From Rutpela maculata (taxonomy: Eukaryota > Arthropoda > Insecta > Coleoptera > Cerambycidae): a stretch of DNA of 64,000 nt. Each line of letters begins with the position of its first letter. Position 1 is the stretch's first letter. A model generated the notes under the pieces. That model did not search any database. It saw nothing but the letters and a program-made list of their open reading frames with translations, and was not told the origin of the DNA. Positions 41,816 to 54,185 of this stretch are shown piece by piece. The stretch spans positions 41,595,920 through 41,659,919 of the forward strand of contig OW386285.2 of NCBI GenBank assembly GCA_936432065.2. The letters run 5' to 3'. The position numbers and the translations under genes were made by a program.

Positions 41816-42589
41816 ACCCGCTATATGTGCCCTGTGCTATATGAAGAATATGGGGCAATCGGGTGGTTACTCAGCAATTTGTTTTGTTTGAGTTATTAAA
41901 TAATTAAATATAAATAAAATAATTTATAGAATGTGATAAATATGTGGATTATAAAATTAAAAATTTATGTAAATGTCATATGTAAGTCGTAACTCCTATT
42001 TTGTGCAGAAACAGAAATGTAGAAGGCAAGACAGAAATAAGATCTAAATATCATATTATAGTTATATTGAATTAAAAGTGTAAAACAAATAAATAAAATA
42101 ATAAATAAATGTTTATTTAATTTTAAATTTTAACACTTAAAAAAATAATAACAAGAAAATAATATCAAAATAAATTAAACCATCCACTATAACACAACAT
42201 AACATTCATCATAATTTTATTAAAATAAAACTAAAACTATTCAATATTTTATAATTTGTAAAAATATAAAAGTATATTTCTTTTTAATCATTTTCGTAAC
42301 AGAAAAAAATGCTAGATATTATTCATCGAGAAGCGATAGTGCGGGTAAACAAATAAACGTAACTTATCATATGTCTGTCAACTCATTCTTGATCATAGCC
42401 AATAGCACGAAATTAGAGAAATTTTGTGCCAATAGTAATAATCCGAGCGGTGACCATATGAAACCCTACGTCATCAAACATCCGATTAATTTTTGATAAT
42501 TTCGAAAGAATATCAACAAATTAAACCTGGATTTCTGGCGTTTGAGGTTATGTTAGATCGTCGTGGCGGCAATTTCAAATTTATGAGAA
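41816..42589. other. AT-rich non-genic stretch
   Basis: Nothing recognised. Confidence 0.4.
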
Positions 42590-42785
42590 CAACTGTAAAT
42601 ATTCGTGAAAAATTTGGAAACTTTCCCGGAGTTTTGGAAACTTTCCCGGAATTTTGGAAACATTCGGAATATTCAAATATTTTAAAGGAAACTTTCATTT
42701 TTATCAAAACTCCGTTCCGGAAACTTCCGAAAATTTCCTGGAAACTTTCCAATGGAAAGTTTCCTTGACCCATTTCTGGTTATTT
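42590..42785. repeat. GGAAACTTTCC cluster
   Basis: It contains multiple GGAAACTTTCC/GGAAAGTTTCC words and near-copies (GGAGTTTTGGAAACTTTCCC, TTCCGGAAACTTCC). It ends in TTCCTTGACCCATTTCTGG, as in the family at 25322. Both strands are open here because of the palindromic composition. The frames at 42493-42773 are not genes. Confidence 0.65.
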
Positions 42786-43989
42786 TTGCGAGTAAAACTT
42801 ATATTGTGGTTCGAATAATACAAAATTCCAAAATATAAATTTATCTAAAAATTGAGCGCACTAAAATAAAACAAACATTTAAACAATTTCTTTCTTTATT
42901 CAAATAGGTATTTTCCTCTGTAATAAATCACTTTCGTGTTTGATTTTCAGAACTTAATAAAGGCCAAAAATATCCCCCTGACAAAACTTGAATTGTCCCT
43001 GATATTATTTTGAAAAAGCCATTATCCCCGGGTTCTTCCTGTCTCTTTTAGGTTATTTGAATATTCCGATAACATCGGTTTTCTAGGTTGCTAGGAACCC
43101 CGTGTGAGCTCACGGTGTTATAAAACTGATTTCCTTTTTTTTATGACGACTATTAAATATTTTTTTCAGTTATAATGTACTTATTTGACTAAATCAAATA
43201 GGTATAAAAATGAAGGCGTCTGCAACTACGGAGGAATGAAATAACCACTGTAGATATTAATTTAATAATAATATGGACTGTATCCGTAGGGGCGAAAATT
43301 CTAGGCCATACTTTAGAAGTAAATTGTAATACACAAATTGTGTATTGTGATTACGACACATTCATAATCAGAAAACTGCAAAAAACTTATTATCAAATTC
43401 GACTTAATTTTTTTATGTCTGATATCCTATTAAAAATCTGAATGATCTTAGTCTGAGACGTATTGGTAATATTTTTTTATATGCTGGTACAATATTTACT
43501 GTTTATGGACAGTTAAGAAAACATATTTTTAGTGTAGGTACTAGACAAAATATGGAAATCTAAATTCAGTTCTAATTCATCATTCATAAATATGGGTCAA
43601 TTTCTTATTGGTAACTATCTATACCCATGTTACCTTCATATCATGACCTACACCCATCCAAAATAACAGAGTTTCTAAGAAAGTGATAAAAGTAACTGAC
43701 TAACCAAAATAGATATATAATTTTTAGTTTCTATTGAACCATTGCAGAAATATTTCCTAGTTTTATTACATATTATGATGTTAGAATTTTGAAATAAGCT
43801 TAGAAAAACGTGTGAATACATTAAATTTTTCAGATCACATAAATTAGGACTTGTCAAAGAGAATCAAAGAAAACCATGTCGTAACAATAGACACCGAGGT
43901 ACACTTATGGGTTCCGTCCGTAGCTGACCATCATATATCACACCAAAAGTGCAATAGATGACGACAGTGCTATAGTTAAAACGCATTAG
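42786..43989. other. AT-rich non-genic stretch
   Basis: No genes or defined repeats are recognised. Confidence 0.4.
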
Positions 43990-43997
43990 CCTTCATA

Positions 43998-44483
43998 GCC
44001 GTGAAAACTCAAACAAAAACTAAATGGAAGTGTATGATGTTAATATTGTCTATTATTTTTTATTTGTGGCATATTCAAACGGGCACCGCATTAGCATGTG
44101 TTTTAGTGAAAACTAACACGGTAAATATTGTGAAAAATCCCAAAGATCGTATTTATAGCGATGTGAGTGCGGTAAACATTATATAGGTGAACCATTTAGA
44201 ACATTCAATGTAAGGCTTAATGAACATAGAAATTACGTGGAAGGAGGAGAACATTTGAGCAATAAAAAATTTATTGTGAATACATGTGTAATAACAATCA
44301 TAGGATCCAGTGGGACGCGAAAATTCTGGCAACTAAAGGTAAACAAGGAATTCACTATTATTTTGTTAAATAAGTATAAATCCAGATATAAATCTGTGTT
44401 AAATTGTTCTATAAATTTTTGTACTAGCTGGTTGCCAATCCCCAGGGATGAAGTAAATAGAAATCAAATAAATATAATTTAAT
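43998..44483 (+). pseudogene. Penelope-like element, GIY-YIG C-terminal remnant
   Basis: The + strand reads VNIVKNPKDRIYSDVSAVNI in one frame. Then, shifted by one base, it reads YIGEPFRTFNVRLNEHRNYV followed by EGGEHLSNKKFIVN and finally INFCTSWLPIPRDEVN. The block order (K-D/N-P..IY, then YIGE..R...VRLNEHR, then W-L-P-I) is that of the GIY-YIG endonuclease at the C-terminus of Penelope-like polyproteins. The frame break between the IY and YIG halves, and the loss of the His-x-W part, show decay. It is a different copy from the one around 16 and 21.5 kb and lies in the opposite orientation. Confidence 0.75.
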
Positions 44484-45246
44484 GAGAGACATAATGCCTC
44501 ATGTGACTATGGAAATACAAAAACAGCAAACTAGCATGTTTGAGGTACCAAGTTTTGAAAACGGAAATAGATCATTTTTTTCTAAAACGCCGTTAACAGC
44601 TATTAATTTAATGTTTATTTATAGAATATAACAATTTTGTTTCAATTTACTTACATATTTTTAAATGTGACACATTTTGTGGAATCAGGAATATTAAAAA
44701 CAAACCTCCGATCAATTTGGCACAGAAATTTCATTCATTAAGTTTTCAAATATTTTTACAAAAGTAGCAAAAAAAAACAACAAAGAGTAAGAAATAAAAT
44801 TATGTCAAAATCAAAACCAAAACTATACGAAATTAAACAATTGAAATGTCTATGAAAAAATATAGCAAATAACCACCCTCATCAAATTATTGTATCCTGT
44901 TCACTTATAGGCCACATCAAAGCTAGAAACTGAACATCTACTGAAAAAGGAACCAGAAAGAAATGCCCTGTGATATTACGATGACAGTTCGGTATTTTCT
45001 AGTCGAAAGTTTACAGTGGAGACACAAATTTAAAATTTAGAAGAAGACGTAAACTATGGACATTAGCACTGTATATACCGTAGCCAATAAAGTCCGCGTT
45101 TGATGATAATTAAAAAAATATATGTGTTAGTACTAATATGGCCCGGAAAATGTAATTATCCTGTATCTTAAAGTGAAGCAGACTTCTGTTGTATAACACT
45201 GACAAATATACCTATATGAAATCTCGTGTGAAATGGTTCAGAATAT
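44484..45246. other. AT-rich non-genic stretch
   Basis: Nothing recognised. Confidence 0.4.
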
Positions 45247-46318
45247 ATAATAATAATAATAATAATATTTATTCATGTAAGCCGTATAAAATACAGATAT
45301 GAAAAGTCATAAAAGGTATACACACATAAAAAAATAAAATAAATAAATAAAATAGTGACAAGCAACAAAATAAAATAAGAGATAACATAAGTAACATACA
45401 CATTTCTTGCAAATATCCAGTCAATATACATATTAGATACATTTATATTTAAAAAGTACCACTTAAGAATTCGCCAGCGCTATAATAGCATCCATTAGAA
45501 AGTAAAGTTCTAACTTCCTTTTTATATATCATATAATTTGATATGTTCTTTACATGGGCTGGTAGTTTATTATAAAATGTTATACAGTTATAGGTTGGTG
45601 ATCGTTTAAATGTAGTGGTATTGTATCGGGGGATACGTAAAAGATTGCCATGTCTTGTACTGTGATCATGGACAGCGGAATTAGCTTCAAATAAATGAAG
45701 ATTTTTTTGCACGAAGGTTAAACATTTATATATATATAAATAGCAGGTGCAGTTAAGATGTCTTTATCTTTAAACACTTGTCGGCAACTTTCATTAGTTT
45801 TCATATTAAATATTAATATTAGAATTTTCTTTTGAGCAATAAAAATTCTACTGAAGTCTTTACCACGACCCCAGCTAATAATATTCAAGGAAATGTGTGA
45901 ATATGCCATAGCATAGTATATATTTAAAAGACCCGAGATAGCCAAGGTGTCTTTCATTTGTAAAATGGCGTAGTAGGCCTTATTTAGTTTTTTACTAACA
46001 TTGTCAATCTGATCATCCCAGGTAAGTCTATTATTCAGGTGAATACCTAGAAACACTACTGAATCGGAAAATTCAATACCATCTACCAGTTGAATATCAC
46101 TCGTAATATCCCTTCGAATAAAAAAATTTATGCGTTTAGTTTTCTTGCTCTTCATGATTAGTCTGTTTTTTTGACACCAAGTGTCAAATTCACAAATTGC
46201 ATATTTTATTGCTGATTCAAGTGCCTGAGGGGATTCTGCGGATACAGTAATTGTAGTATCATCCGCGTACATTGTGAGGATCCCACTAGTGATATGTTCT
46301 GGCAGATATTTTTTTAAA
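45247..46318 (-). pseudogene. CR1-like LINE 3' half with (AAT)n tail
   Basis: The minus strand begins with LKKYLPEHI and MYADDTTITVSAESPQ (RT block 5), then WCQKNRLIMKSKKTKRINFF and FLGIHLNNRLTWDDQI. The C-terminal domain follows in a second frame (FEANSAVHDHSTRHGNLLRI, TFYNKLPAHVKNI, TLLSNGCYYSAGEFL). The frame changes in a TA-dinucleotide run at about 45718-45730, consistent with slippage. Upstream RT blocks are missing (5' truncation at about 46318), and the 3' UTR ends in ATT repeats (45247-45267). It is otherwise little damaged. Confidence 0.88.
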
Positions 46319-48586
46319 TGTTCAGTTTAATCACTTTTGACACGCATTTTTAAAGTACCTATTTAAGATTCAGTTATTATAAATGCATGTTTAGGATCCA
46401 CTCTCGTATAATGATTCAGAACCTATTTAAAAAAAATGTTATTTAGTTACTTCTCTTACTTTTGATACTGCATTTGGAATATGCCCATTTAAAGTTAAAT
46501 TATCATGAATTCATGTTTAGGTTCCACTTCGGGATCCACTTTTAAGATTGACCCATGCCCATTATAATGAGATATGTATGCTAATTACATCAAATATCAA
46601 ATCGTTTGTTTCTCTCATTTTGTCTTCAAAACTGATAATTACTCTACTTAACTGATTTAAGATATATATGTTTTTTGGTTAATATAAATTCGCTAAATTT
46701 AAGAGAATTTCCAGGAAACCGAGCAGAAAACGTACTCATGTTCTGAAATTTGAAACAAAGAGAGGATTTTCACCGTATTATGGAGTACATCCAATGTGGT
46801 ATTATTTAAAGTTTATTTTTGAAGAAAAATGGTAATTCGTTCATTTGAAATCTGAAAAATTATAAATAATAAGAAAGCAAAAATATTCAATAGAAATGTA
46901 GATACTACGCTTTCTGTTTTATAATTTAGGCGTTTCCTTTCTTTTATATTTTTATTTTTGCATATTTGTACCACCATCCAAAACTGAGTCAATCATTATC
47001 TAACCAGTCCTTTAGGATGCACCAGTTATTTATCAAGAAAATCAAGATCTGGAAATGCTTTGAGTAAGCAAGTCTGACAACAGCTTAATTTTTTTTAATC
47101 AAGAAAACTTATGAAGAAGTACAAACTTTATAATATATAAACATTGAGATTATAAAAACCATTGACATAAAAACAATCCTACCTTTTATATAAAATAATC
47201 CAAGAGATAGATAGGCAAATTCTTTAAGAAAATAATGAAATGTTTACAACACAAGAAACACAGTCACAAGAAAAACACTAATTACAGTACATAATACATA
47301 AAACACACACCAGTATCCAAAAGTTCTATAACAAAATGCAAAAATTCAATTGCAACACACCACCCGCAATAAATACCAAAACTTCTGTGTAAATAGTGTC
47401 ACAATGTATATTGAAAACGTTAATTAGTCGAACTAGTATTTATGTCATCATTAGTACCACGCCGAATAGATGATGTTCTTTGCCCAACGTGCTGGGCAAT
47501 AATAACAGTCGGCTGTGACTTCGTCGTCGAGAACGCTGAGCGGTTGATCAGAGATTGCTGTGAATGCACTCGGCGCGACGACCAGGTTTTGCTCCTTGTC
47601 TCCCCCACAACGCAACGACAACGTTCGCTTGCTAAGCGGTAGACAGAAAATGAAAAATGTACAAGAATCCGACTCTTGCTAGTGTTGCTCTGTCCGCAAA
47701 CGTTCGAAAAGACTGCAGTGGAAATAAAAATAATGGTTTTCACTGTTTTTTCTTGAAGGAAGTATATCGAAGGATGTACGGTTCCAGGATGAAAAACGCA
47801 ATTGGAGGCGTTAGTGCAGAAACAGGACGTCTCTTTTTGTCAATTATTATACATGGTGGTCCAAAATTGTCTCTGTGGCTGATAATACATCCAAAAATTA
47901 AGGTACTCTTTTATATAAAATCATTTCCAAAAATGAATAATAAAGGAGGCAAATATCAGTTTTGCTGCCATATTTTCCGCCCAAGTGGATACCAGTTTAC
48001 ATAGGGTCAGTAAAACCCTGTCCTCTATTTAAGGGGAAGTTTTAGGGAGTGGCTGTCAGCATCTTACTCTTAACTTTTTATTTTTTACCTATTTCTAAAA
48101 GTAAAATAATTTTTAGATCACCAGAAATAAAAAATGTATTCTTATTGCAATCCGGTAAATTGAGCCATTTTCATGTAATTTATATTCACAATAATACCAA
48201 AACATAATGACGCAACTGGAAACAACTTAAGTTTGCAGGAATTATATCTAGGTTTCATTCCCCCCTGCAAAATTTTCATTGACGGTTCCAAATCCTGTAG
48301 CGGTGTTGGTGTGTTGTGTATATTTAAAATACCCAAGACTGGTTTAAGTATAAATTAAATAATATGTACTCTGTATATACTGCAGTATCTATCGGAATAA
48401 TCAGAGCCTTAGACTGTACCATGTGCAACAGATAATTTCGTAATATTTTTAATTTATTATGACAGACGGCCTCAGTTTTAAGACCGCCATTTCTAATCTA
48501 GCAAACCACATATACATTCAAATTCAATTATTGTACGAATTATGGAAAAGCAAGCCAGGTTAAAAGATCTCAATAAATTTTTTATA
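46319..48586. other. Non-genic stretch with a GC-richer patch
   Basis: Mostly AT-rich. At 47440-47720 the sequence is noticeably richer in G+C, and both strands are open for 60-107 codons (+ frame with cysteines LCPTCWAII, DCCECTRRDD; the minus frame lacks motifs). I recognise neither reading. It may be an unspliced exon or promoter region of a host gene, or repeat sequence. The + frame at 47657-48004 likewise has no recognised motif. Confidence 0.3.
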
Positions 48587-49200
48587 TTATTTGGGTTAAG
48601 GAACACTCTGATATAAGAGGCAATATCATAGCAGACAAGTTAGCCAAGTCTTCAAATATTGATGGGGACTCCATCGATAATTTACCTCATTCTGACATAA
48701 TTCCAGTCTTGAAAACAAATATGAAACAACTCTGAGGAGGGGAGTGAACTAAAGTATGTAAGAACAACTATATATTGTAAAATTAAGGACAAGTTGCCTT
48801 CTTTTGGCTTATAGAAGTCATCCAAATAGAGAACATCAAATATGTCAGATGTAAGTATAATTAGGCATACAGAGCTGTCAACTCTCTATAATCGGAAACA
48901 CCTCTTGTGATTGCAATGGACATTTGGATGATATCAATCAGTGGACTTCTTAGTGCCACCAAAATTCACGTTATTAATGCAAGAACTAATAAAAGTAATA
49001 TTCCGTTGCCACAATGCAACATATCACTTAATCATCTTATCGTCGGGATGATCATTTAAGAATAATTTTCTGAAACTTACTAAACGTCAGTTAATTTTAA
49101 TTTAGCTGTTGTCTCCTTATGCCTACCTTATTTTGTATTTAAAAAAAGCCGCCTTGAACGGCACCTTAGCGTGAAGTGTGTGTCCCTGTCTATCATTCAT
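48587..49200 (+). pseudogene. Jockey-like LINE, RNase H end and 3' terminus
   Basis: The + strand reads IWVKEHSDIRGNIIADKLAK with SS following, the last RNase H block (WxxxHxxIxGNxxADxxAK). It then continues through stops to CNGHLDDINQW (C-x-C..GDxNH-like) and finally a 3' end GCCTTGAACGGC followed by AAGTGTGTGTCCCTGT. The first half of RNase H and all of RT are absent. It is non-functional. The 3' terminal phrase recurs at 27510-27545. Confidence 0.65.
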
Positions 49201-49524
49201 TATTGTTTTAAGTACTGGATGGTTTTTTGATCTTGTGTTGGGTTAGGGTACAACAATAGATTATTCGTGGCTGGATAAGCTTAGGTCGAAGCTCAGGAAA
49301 TCCTTTTGTATAAAGATGCTTTGAAATATTATATTTTTCCAAACCGTCAACTTTATTAAAATGAAGTGACATTTATTTTCTTTTATGGTAACTCATTAGA
49401 CTTTTTGCTTTTTTTTCAATATTTCATTTTAGTTTTTAAATAGATCGATAGGATAGATAATTTATTAACCATCAGATGATATAATTATTGTACGTACTTA
49501 TGGCAAGTCAATTCAGTAACATTC

Positions 49525-50196
49525 AAAAAAACCGCTGCCCAAGAAATCACTACTTCCACATCCAGATTTTCTATCCAAGTCACTGATAACGGGAACATTT
49601 TGTTTGTGGAAATAATTGTTTATGGAACCTTAATAATATAATATTTGAAATCATCTACCCCAAAAACCCATAAAACGATACCCCACATCGGTAATGGGAT
49701 GAGGGTGGTGATAGAGGTGTGGTAGTGGGGGTGGATGAAGTAAAAAAATCTTTTGAGGTTTCTGGTTCTTGTACACACACTAAATCACATTTTCTTTTCA
49801 TCCCCTTTGAAAAAGGAAATTTTTTTAAGCCCTTTGCTTCTCTTGTATATACTAAATACCAATTTTAAGGACTCTTACCTGCTTGATTTACATATTTACC
49901 CCAAATTTGCCCCCCAACCCTTCGACGGAACAAGATGAAAATATAATCTAGTTTGAGATTTCGTTAAAGTACATATGTGTACAAAATTTCAAGTCAATAT
50001 CCCAGAGTAAACGTGTGCACAAAAAAAGTTACAGACCGACAGACAGACAGAAACTTTTTTCGCTCAAACTTAAAATCTCGACGTTTCACGACATTCTAAG
50101 CCCATTTGAACAATAAAAATTTTTAAAAATTTTTTTGTCGTTACTATACTCCGAGCTATACTCGTTACTATACTTCCACTGGATGTGGAAGTAATA
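49525..50196 (+). repeat. ACTTCCAC-family repeat, copy 2
   Basis: It runs from AACCGCTGCCCAAGAAATCA and ACTTCCACATCCAG to a terminal hairpin ACTTCCACTGGATGTGGAAG (50174-50193). It contains all landmarks of copy 1 plus an outer section (ACGATACCCCACATCGG, CCCCAAAAACCCATAAAACG). The matching 14-bp ends ACTTCCACATCCAG in inverse orientation suggest a non-autonomous DNA element. It faces copy 3 across a 345-bp spacer. Confidence 0.8.
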
Positions 50197-50539
50197 TACA
50201 AATACAATATAAAGTAAATAGTCCCTGCTCATACTAAAATTTAACATGAGAGACATATAATTAGTCATATAGGTATATTTATATTACTAAAATGGAATAA
50301 AGAAAAGAAACAATAATAAAAAATATATGTGAATCTTCAAACAAGCTATAAACTGTATTAGTTTCTATGCATACATTCCTGTAAATTATAGTACCCATTT
50401 TCAAAAAGAAAATTATTTGTGTCCTTTACTAATGTATGACAATTTTCTAAAAGCATTGTAACAAATTATACAATTATAATAAAAACAACGTTTAAAGTTA
50501 CTAGTTCTGTAGTCTATGACTTCAAGACAATGTTGTGAA
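50197..50539. other. Spacer between inverted repeat copies
   Basis: AT-rich, with no recognised features. It forms the loop between two inverted copies of about 0.7 kb. Confidence 0.5.
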
Positions 50540-51260
50540 TTACTTCCACATCCAGTGGAAGTATAGTAACGACAAAAATTTTTTAAAATTTTTATTGTTC
50601 AAATAGGCTTAGAATGTCATGAAACATCGAGATTTCAAGTTTGAGCGAAACAAAAATTTCTGTCTGTGTGTCGGTATGTCTGTCGGTCTGTAACTTTTTT
50701 TGTGCGCACGTTTACTCTGGAACCGTTTGAGATATTGACTTGAAATTTGGTACACATATGTACTTTAATGAGATCTAGAACTAGATTATATTTTCATCTT
50801 GTTCCGTCGAAGGGTTGGGGGGTAAATTGGGGTAAATTTGGAGTAAATAGCTAAATCAAGCAGGTAAGAGTCTAGAAAATTGGTATTTAGTACATTAAAG
50901 AGAAGCTAAGGTCTCAAAAAAATTTTTGGCATTAGCCACCCCCATTACCACCCCCACCCCATTATTAAAGGAGATGAAAAAAAATGTGATTTAGTGTGTG
51001 TGCAAGAACCAAAAACCTCAAAATATTTTTTTACTTTATCCACCCCCCACTCCCACCCCCTGTCACCACCCCCACCCCGATACCCCACTACCGATGTGGG
51101 GTATCGTTTTATGGGTTTTTGGGGTAGAGGATTTCAAATATTATATTATTAAAGTTCCATAAACAATTATTTCCAGATACAAAATTTTTTCGTTGTGTGA
51201 CTTGGATAGAAAATCTGGATGTGGAAGTAGTGATTCCTTGGGCAGCCGTTTTTTTCTTTA
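50540..51260 (-). repeat. ACTTCCAC-family repeat, copy 3 (inverted)
   Basis: Reverse-orientation copy of 49525-50196, starting with the hairpin ACTTCCACATCCAGTGGAAG and ending with CTGGATGTGGAAGT, then TTCCTTGGGCAGCCG. The last part, outside the terminal ACTTCCAC word, is still homologous to the outer flank of copy 2 (CTGCCCAAG). The repeat unit therefore extends a little beyond that word. It is more C-rich in the middle (CACCCCCACCCC). Confidence 0.8.
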
Positions 51261-52859
51261 AGTTTAGTGAAAATCGAAATGTATTTAAAATTAATATATT
51301 AGGAAGAGGTAAAAGTTTTTTGTTAAAAAATGTTACTACAACCAATTTGAATGGAGTTTTCACAGGTAAATTTATCTAAGCTTGCAGTAATTTATTTTTT
51401 ATTTCATCGAAATCGTTTTATGAAAATCTGTTTAGCAGAACCGATCTCCACAATAAGCGTATTTGCGCGGCATACACTTTCATGATTAAACTTCTGTATT
51501 ATTCAAAAAAATTAGAGAGTATTCCAGAAGATTTCACAAAATACATTTCTGAAATATTTCAGAATGGTGATTCTACCTTAAACGTCGCTTACAAAGAAGC
51601 TTTTTTTAATTTCAAAATTCCATGCGAACGTAGTCGCGGGCACAGTTAGTTTTATATAACAGAGTACCGTTACTTTTGAATGCATTATCAGTCACAAAAA
51701 TACCAGGTGCCAATTTTAGACCACCGTATATAACTACTCCTACATATTGGGGCTCAAGTGTGTATCATCATTATGTATTAACGAGGTTTCTAACCTGTGC
51801 TCTTACCGAATAATTTTATGTGAATTGCCCGAGGTACTTGGAATCAATTAAGAAGAAAATTTCATGCTTCAAGTGCCGCGTGTTATATCGCATTGCTATT
51901 TACAATGAGAATAGGACCATTTGCGACCGCTTTTCTTTAGATCATCTCATTAAAAAATTAGTGAAAACGAGTTTTTTTTCCTCTTAACCTAAATAATAAA
52001 TACTGTGTTATTTCTAGATTGATTTGTCAGCTCAGTAGGTTTACCGTTAATGCATATGATCAATGTGTTACCATTTTAAATAATTTTTGTAATTTCTAAT
52101 ACCTATATTACTTAACAGTATGACCGTCTAGAGAATCGCGAAAACATTGATCGGCAAATACTGACCTAGTTACTATCTTGTTACTTCCGCAGTTTTAAGA
52201 AAATCTATAATAGAACTGTCTGGATGATTTAAATTCCGGAAGGGAAGGAAAGGAGGTATGACTCTTCTTCTTTTAGTAGAAAATTAAAACAGCATACTCA
52301 AACCCCACAAAGTAGTCATCAGAAACATAATAAATACATGAAATAAATACTAATGACTCAAGAAATGGTATGAAGCTACACATACTATAAAAAGTTATTG
52401 ATAGGGAATGTTTACAAAAATGAAAGAACTTCGGAAATGTGAAGTAGAATTTAAAGATTTCAATGTTGTTTATGTTTAGAGAATATTATTTAGGTATTAA
52501 GCAAATCACAACTTACACACTTTTTTTCATCATTTCATCATTTATTTAATTTCAGTTATTCGCACTTTTTTATTTAATATGAAATTATATATTTTCTGTA
52601 TATTGGAACCTTATAATAAATAAAAAAGTGTTTCCTTTGCTTAATACCTAAATATCATTCTCTAATCATGATGAAAGCAAATAAATAAGAAATAATTAAT
52701 TGTAAAAATAAATCAAGAAGAGGCTTATAAATAATGAATGAATGTTCCATACTCTACTTAACTAACTAACGAGTTCGAAAAAACTTGTACAACTTTTCCA
52801 GAGTTGAAATAGAATGTAAAGTTTAATAATTGTTGTGAATCACTGAATTTCTATAAAGA
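51261..52859. other. Non-genic stretch
   Basis: CGTAGTCGCGGGCACAGTTAG at about 51629 (cited here as CGTAGTCGCGGGC and CACAGTTAG) resembles a phrase common at the ends of interspersed repeats in insects. From 52490 to 52720 the sequence belongs to the flanks of the tandem array below: AAATCACAACTTACACAC is inverse to 53554-53570, and AGCAAATAAATAAGAAATAA recurs at about 53600. No gene is seen. Confidence 0.4.
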
Positions 52860-53570
52860 TCTAAGTATCTTCAATATATTTTTTTGCTTTAAAATGTTAG
52901 GAATCCTATCATGTAATTCAATACTTCATCAGTACTAGTTAGAATAATAGTTGTTTTGATTGATTCTCCAATGATTAGTGTTTTAAAGTGTTTTCCTATG
53001 TAGCATATTAGCGTGACCAGATTAAGGTACCAATATACAGAAAGTAGTTAATTTCATATTAAATAAAAAAGTGTAAATGACTCAAATTAAATAAATGATT
53101 TAAGTATTTTCAATAGATTTTTTTTGCTTTAAAATGCTAGGAACCCCAACATGTAATTCAATACTTCATCAGTATTAGCTAGAAGAGTAGTTGTTTTGAT
53201 TGGTTCTCCAATGGTTAGTGTTTTAAAGTGTTTTCCTATGTAACATATTAGCGTGACCAGATTAAGATACCAATATACAGAAAGTAGTTAATTTAATATT
53301 AAATAAAAAAGTGTGAATGACTAAAATTAAATAAATGATTTAAGTATTTTCAGTACATTTTTTTGCTTTAAAATGCTAGGAATCCTATCATGTAATTCAA
53401 TACTTCGTCAGTATTAGCTAGAAGAGTAGTTGTTTTGATTGGTTCTCCAATAATGAGTGTTTTTAAAGTATTTACCTGACTAGTATATTAGTATGCCCAA
53501 ATTAGGGCAACAGTATACAGAAGGTAGGTAATTCCATAATAAATAAAGAAGTGAGTAAGTTGTGATTTGC
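52860..53570 (+). repeat. Tandem repeat, three units of about 240 bp
   Basis: Units begin TAAGTATNTTCAAT at 52861, 53101 and 53341 and share GCTTTAAAATG, CATGTAATTCAATACTTC, TAGTTGTTTTGATTG, GTGTTTTAAAGTGTTTTCC, CATATTAGCGTGACCAG and CAATATACAGAAAGTAG. The third unit is more diverged and truncated. The array lies between direct and inverse copies of a second sequence (52490-52720 and 53550-53650), so it is probably internal to a larger non-autonomous element. Confidence 0.85.
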
Positions 53571-53650
53571 TACAATATTTTTTAATCATGATATAATGAA
53601 AGCAAATAAATAAAAGATAATTAATTGTAAAAATAAATCAAGAATTTGTT

Positions 53651-54185
53651 TATGTTTATTAAAATGTTTAATAAAACAAATTTATTGTTCCAAACAATGA
53701 ATTAAGTAGTCTGATATAGACACTCGCTGTTGTTGAATTTCGACAACGGTTTTTTTCGTTAATAATTTTCCCCCGAAACTAATTTTATACATTTTTTATG
53801 CCTTTTAACTATATTACCTATACAATTAGACAAATTATTTTAGCGGGCTCAGCTGTTGTCTTATGAAAATTGAATTTCAGTCAAATTGGCTGAATTTTTA
53901 ATGTGGCATATTTCAACTTGGTAATCAAAGGTTTTCATGGACCCAACTTGATCCAACGTCTAGTTTCTGAGATACAGCTAAAAAAAGTTGCAAGCGGTCA
54001 AGTTAAAATTTTCGAATTTGTCACTGTTGTCAATATACCAATTTTATATTGTGATACTTGCTAATAGTTTTAAAATATTTTGAAATAAGATTTTCCGTTT
54101 TAATAAAAATAGCGTAGAAAAAAAATTGAAGAAATGTTGGTGAAGGCGACAGAAAATTCGTCCTAAAAATAACAAGTGAAAAAAT
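53651..54185. other. AT-rich non-genic stretch
   Basis: Nothing recognised. Confidence 0.4.

Noticed and set aside
42493..42773. Overlapping 80-90 codon frames on both strands
   Set aside because: Palindromic GGAAACTTTCC repeats keep both strands open. There are no protein-like motifs.
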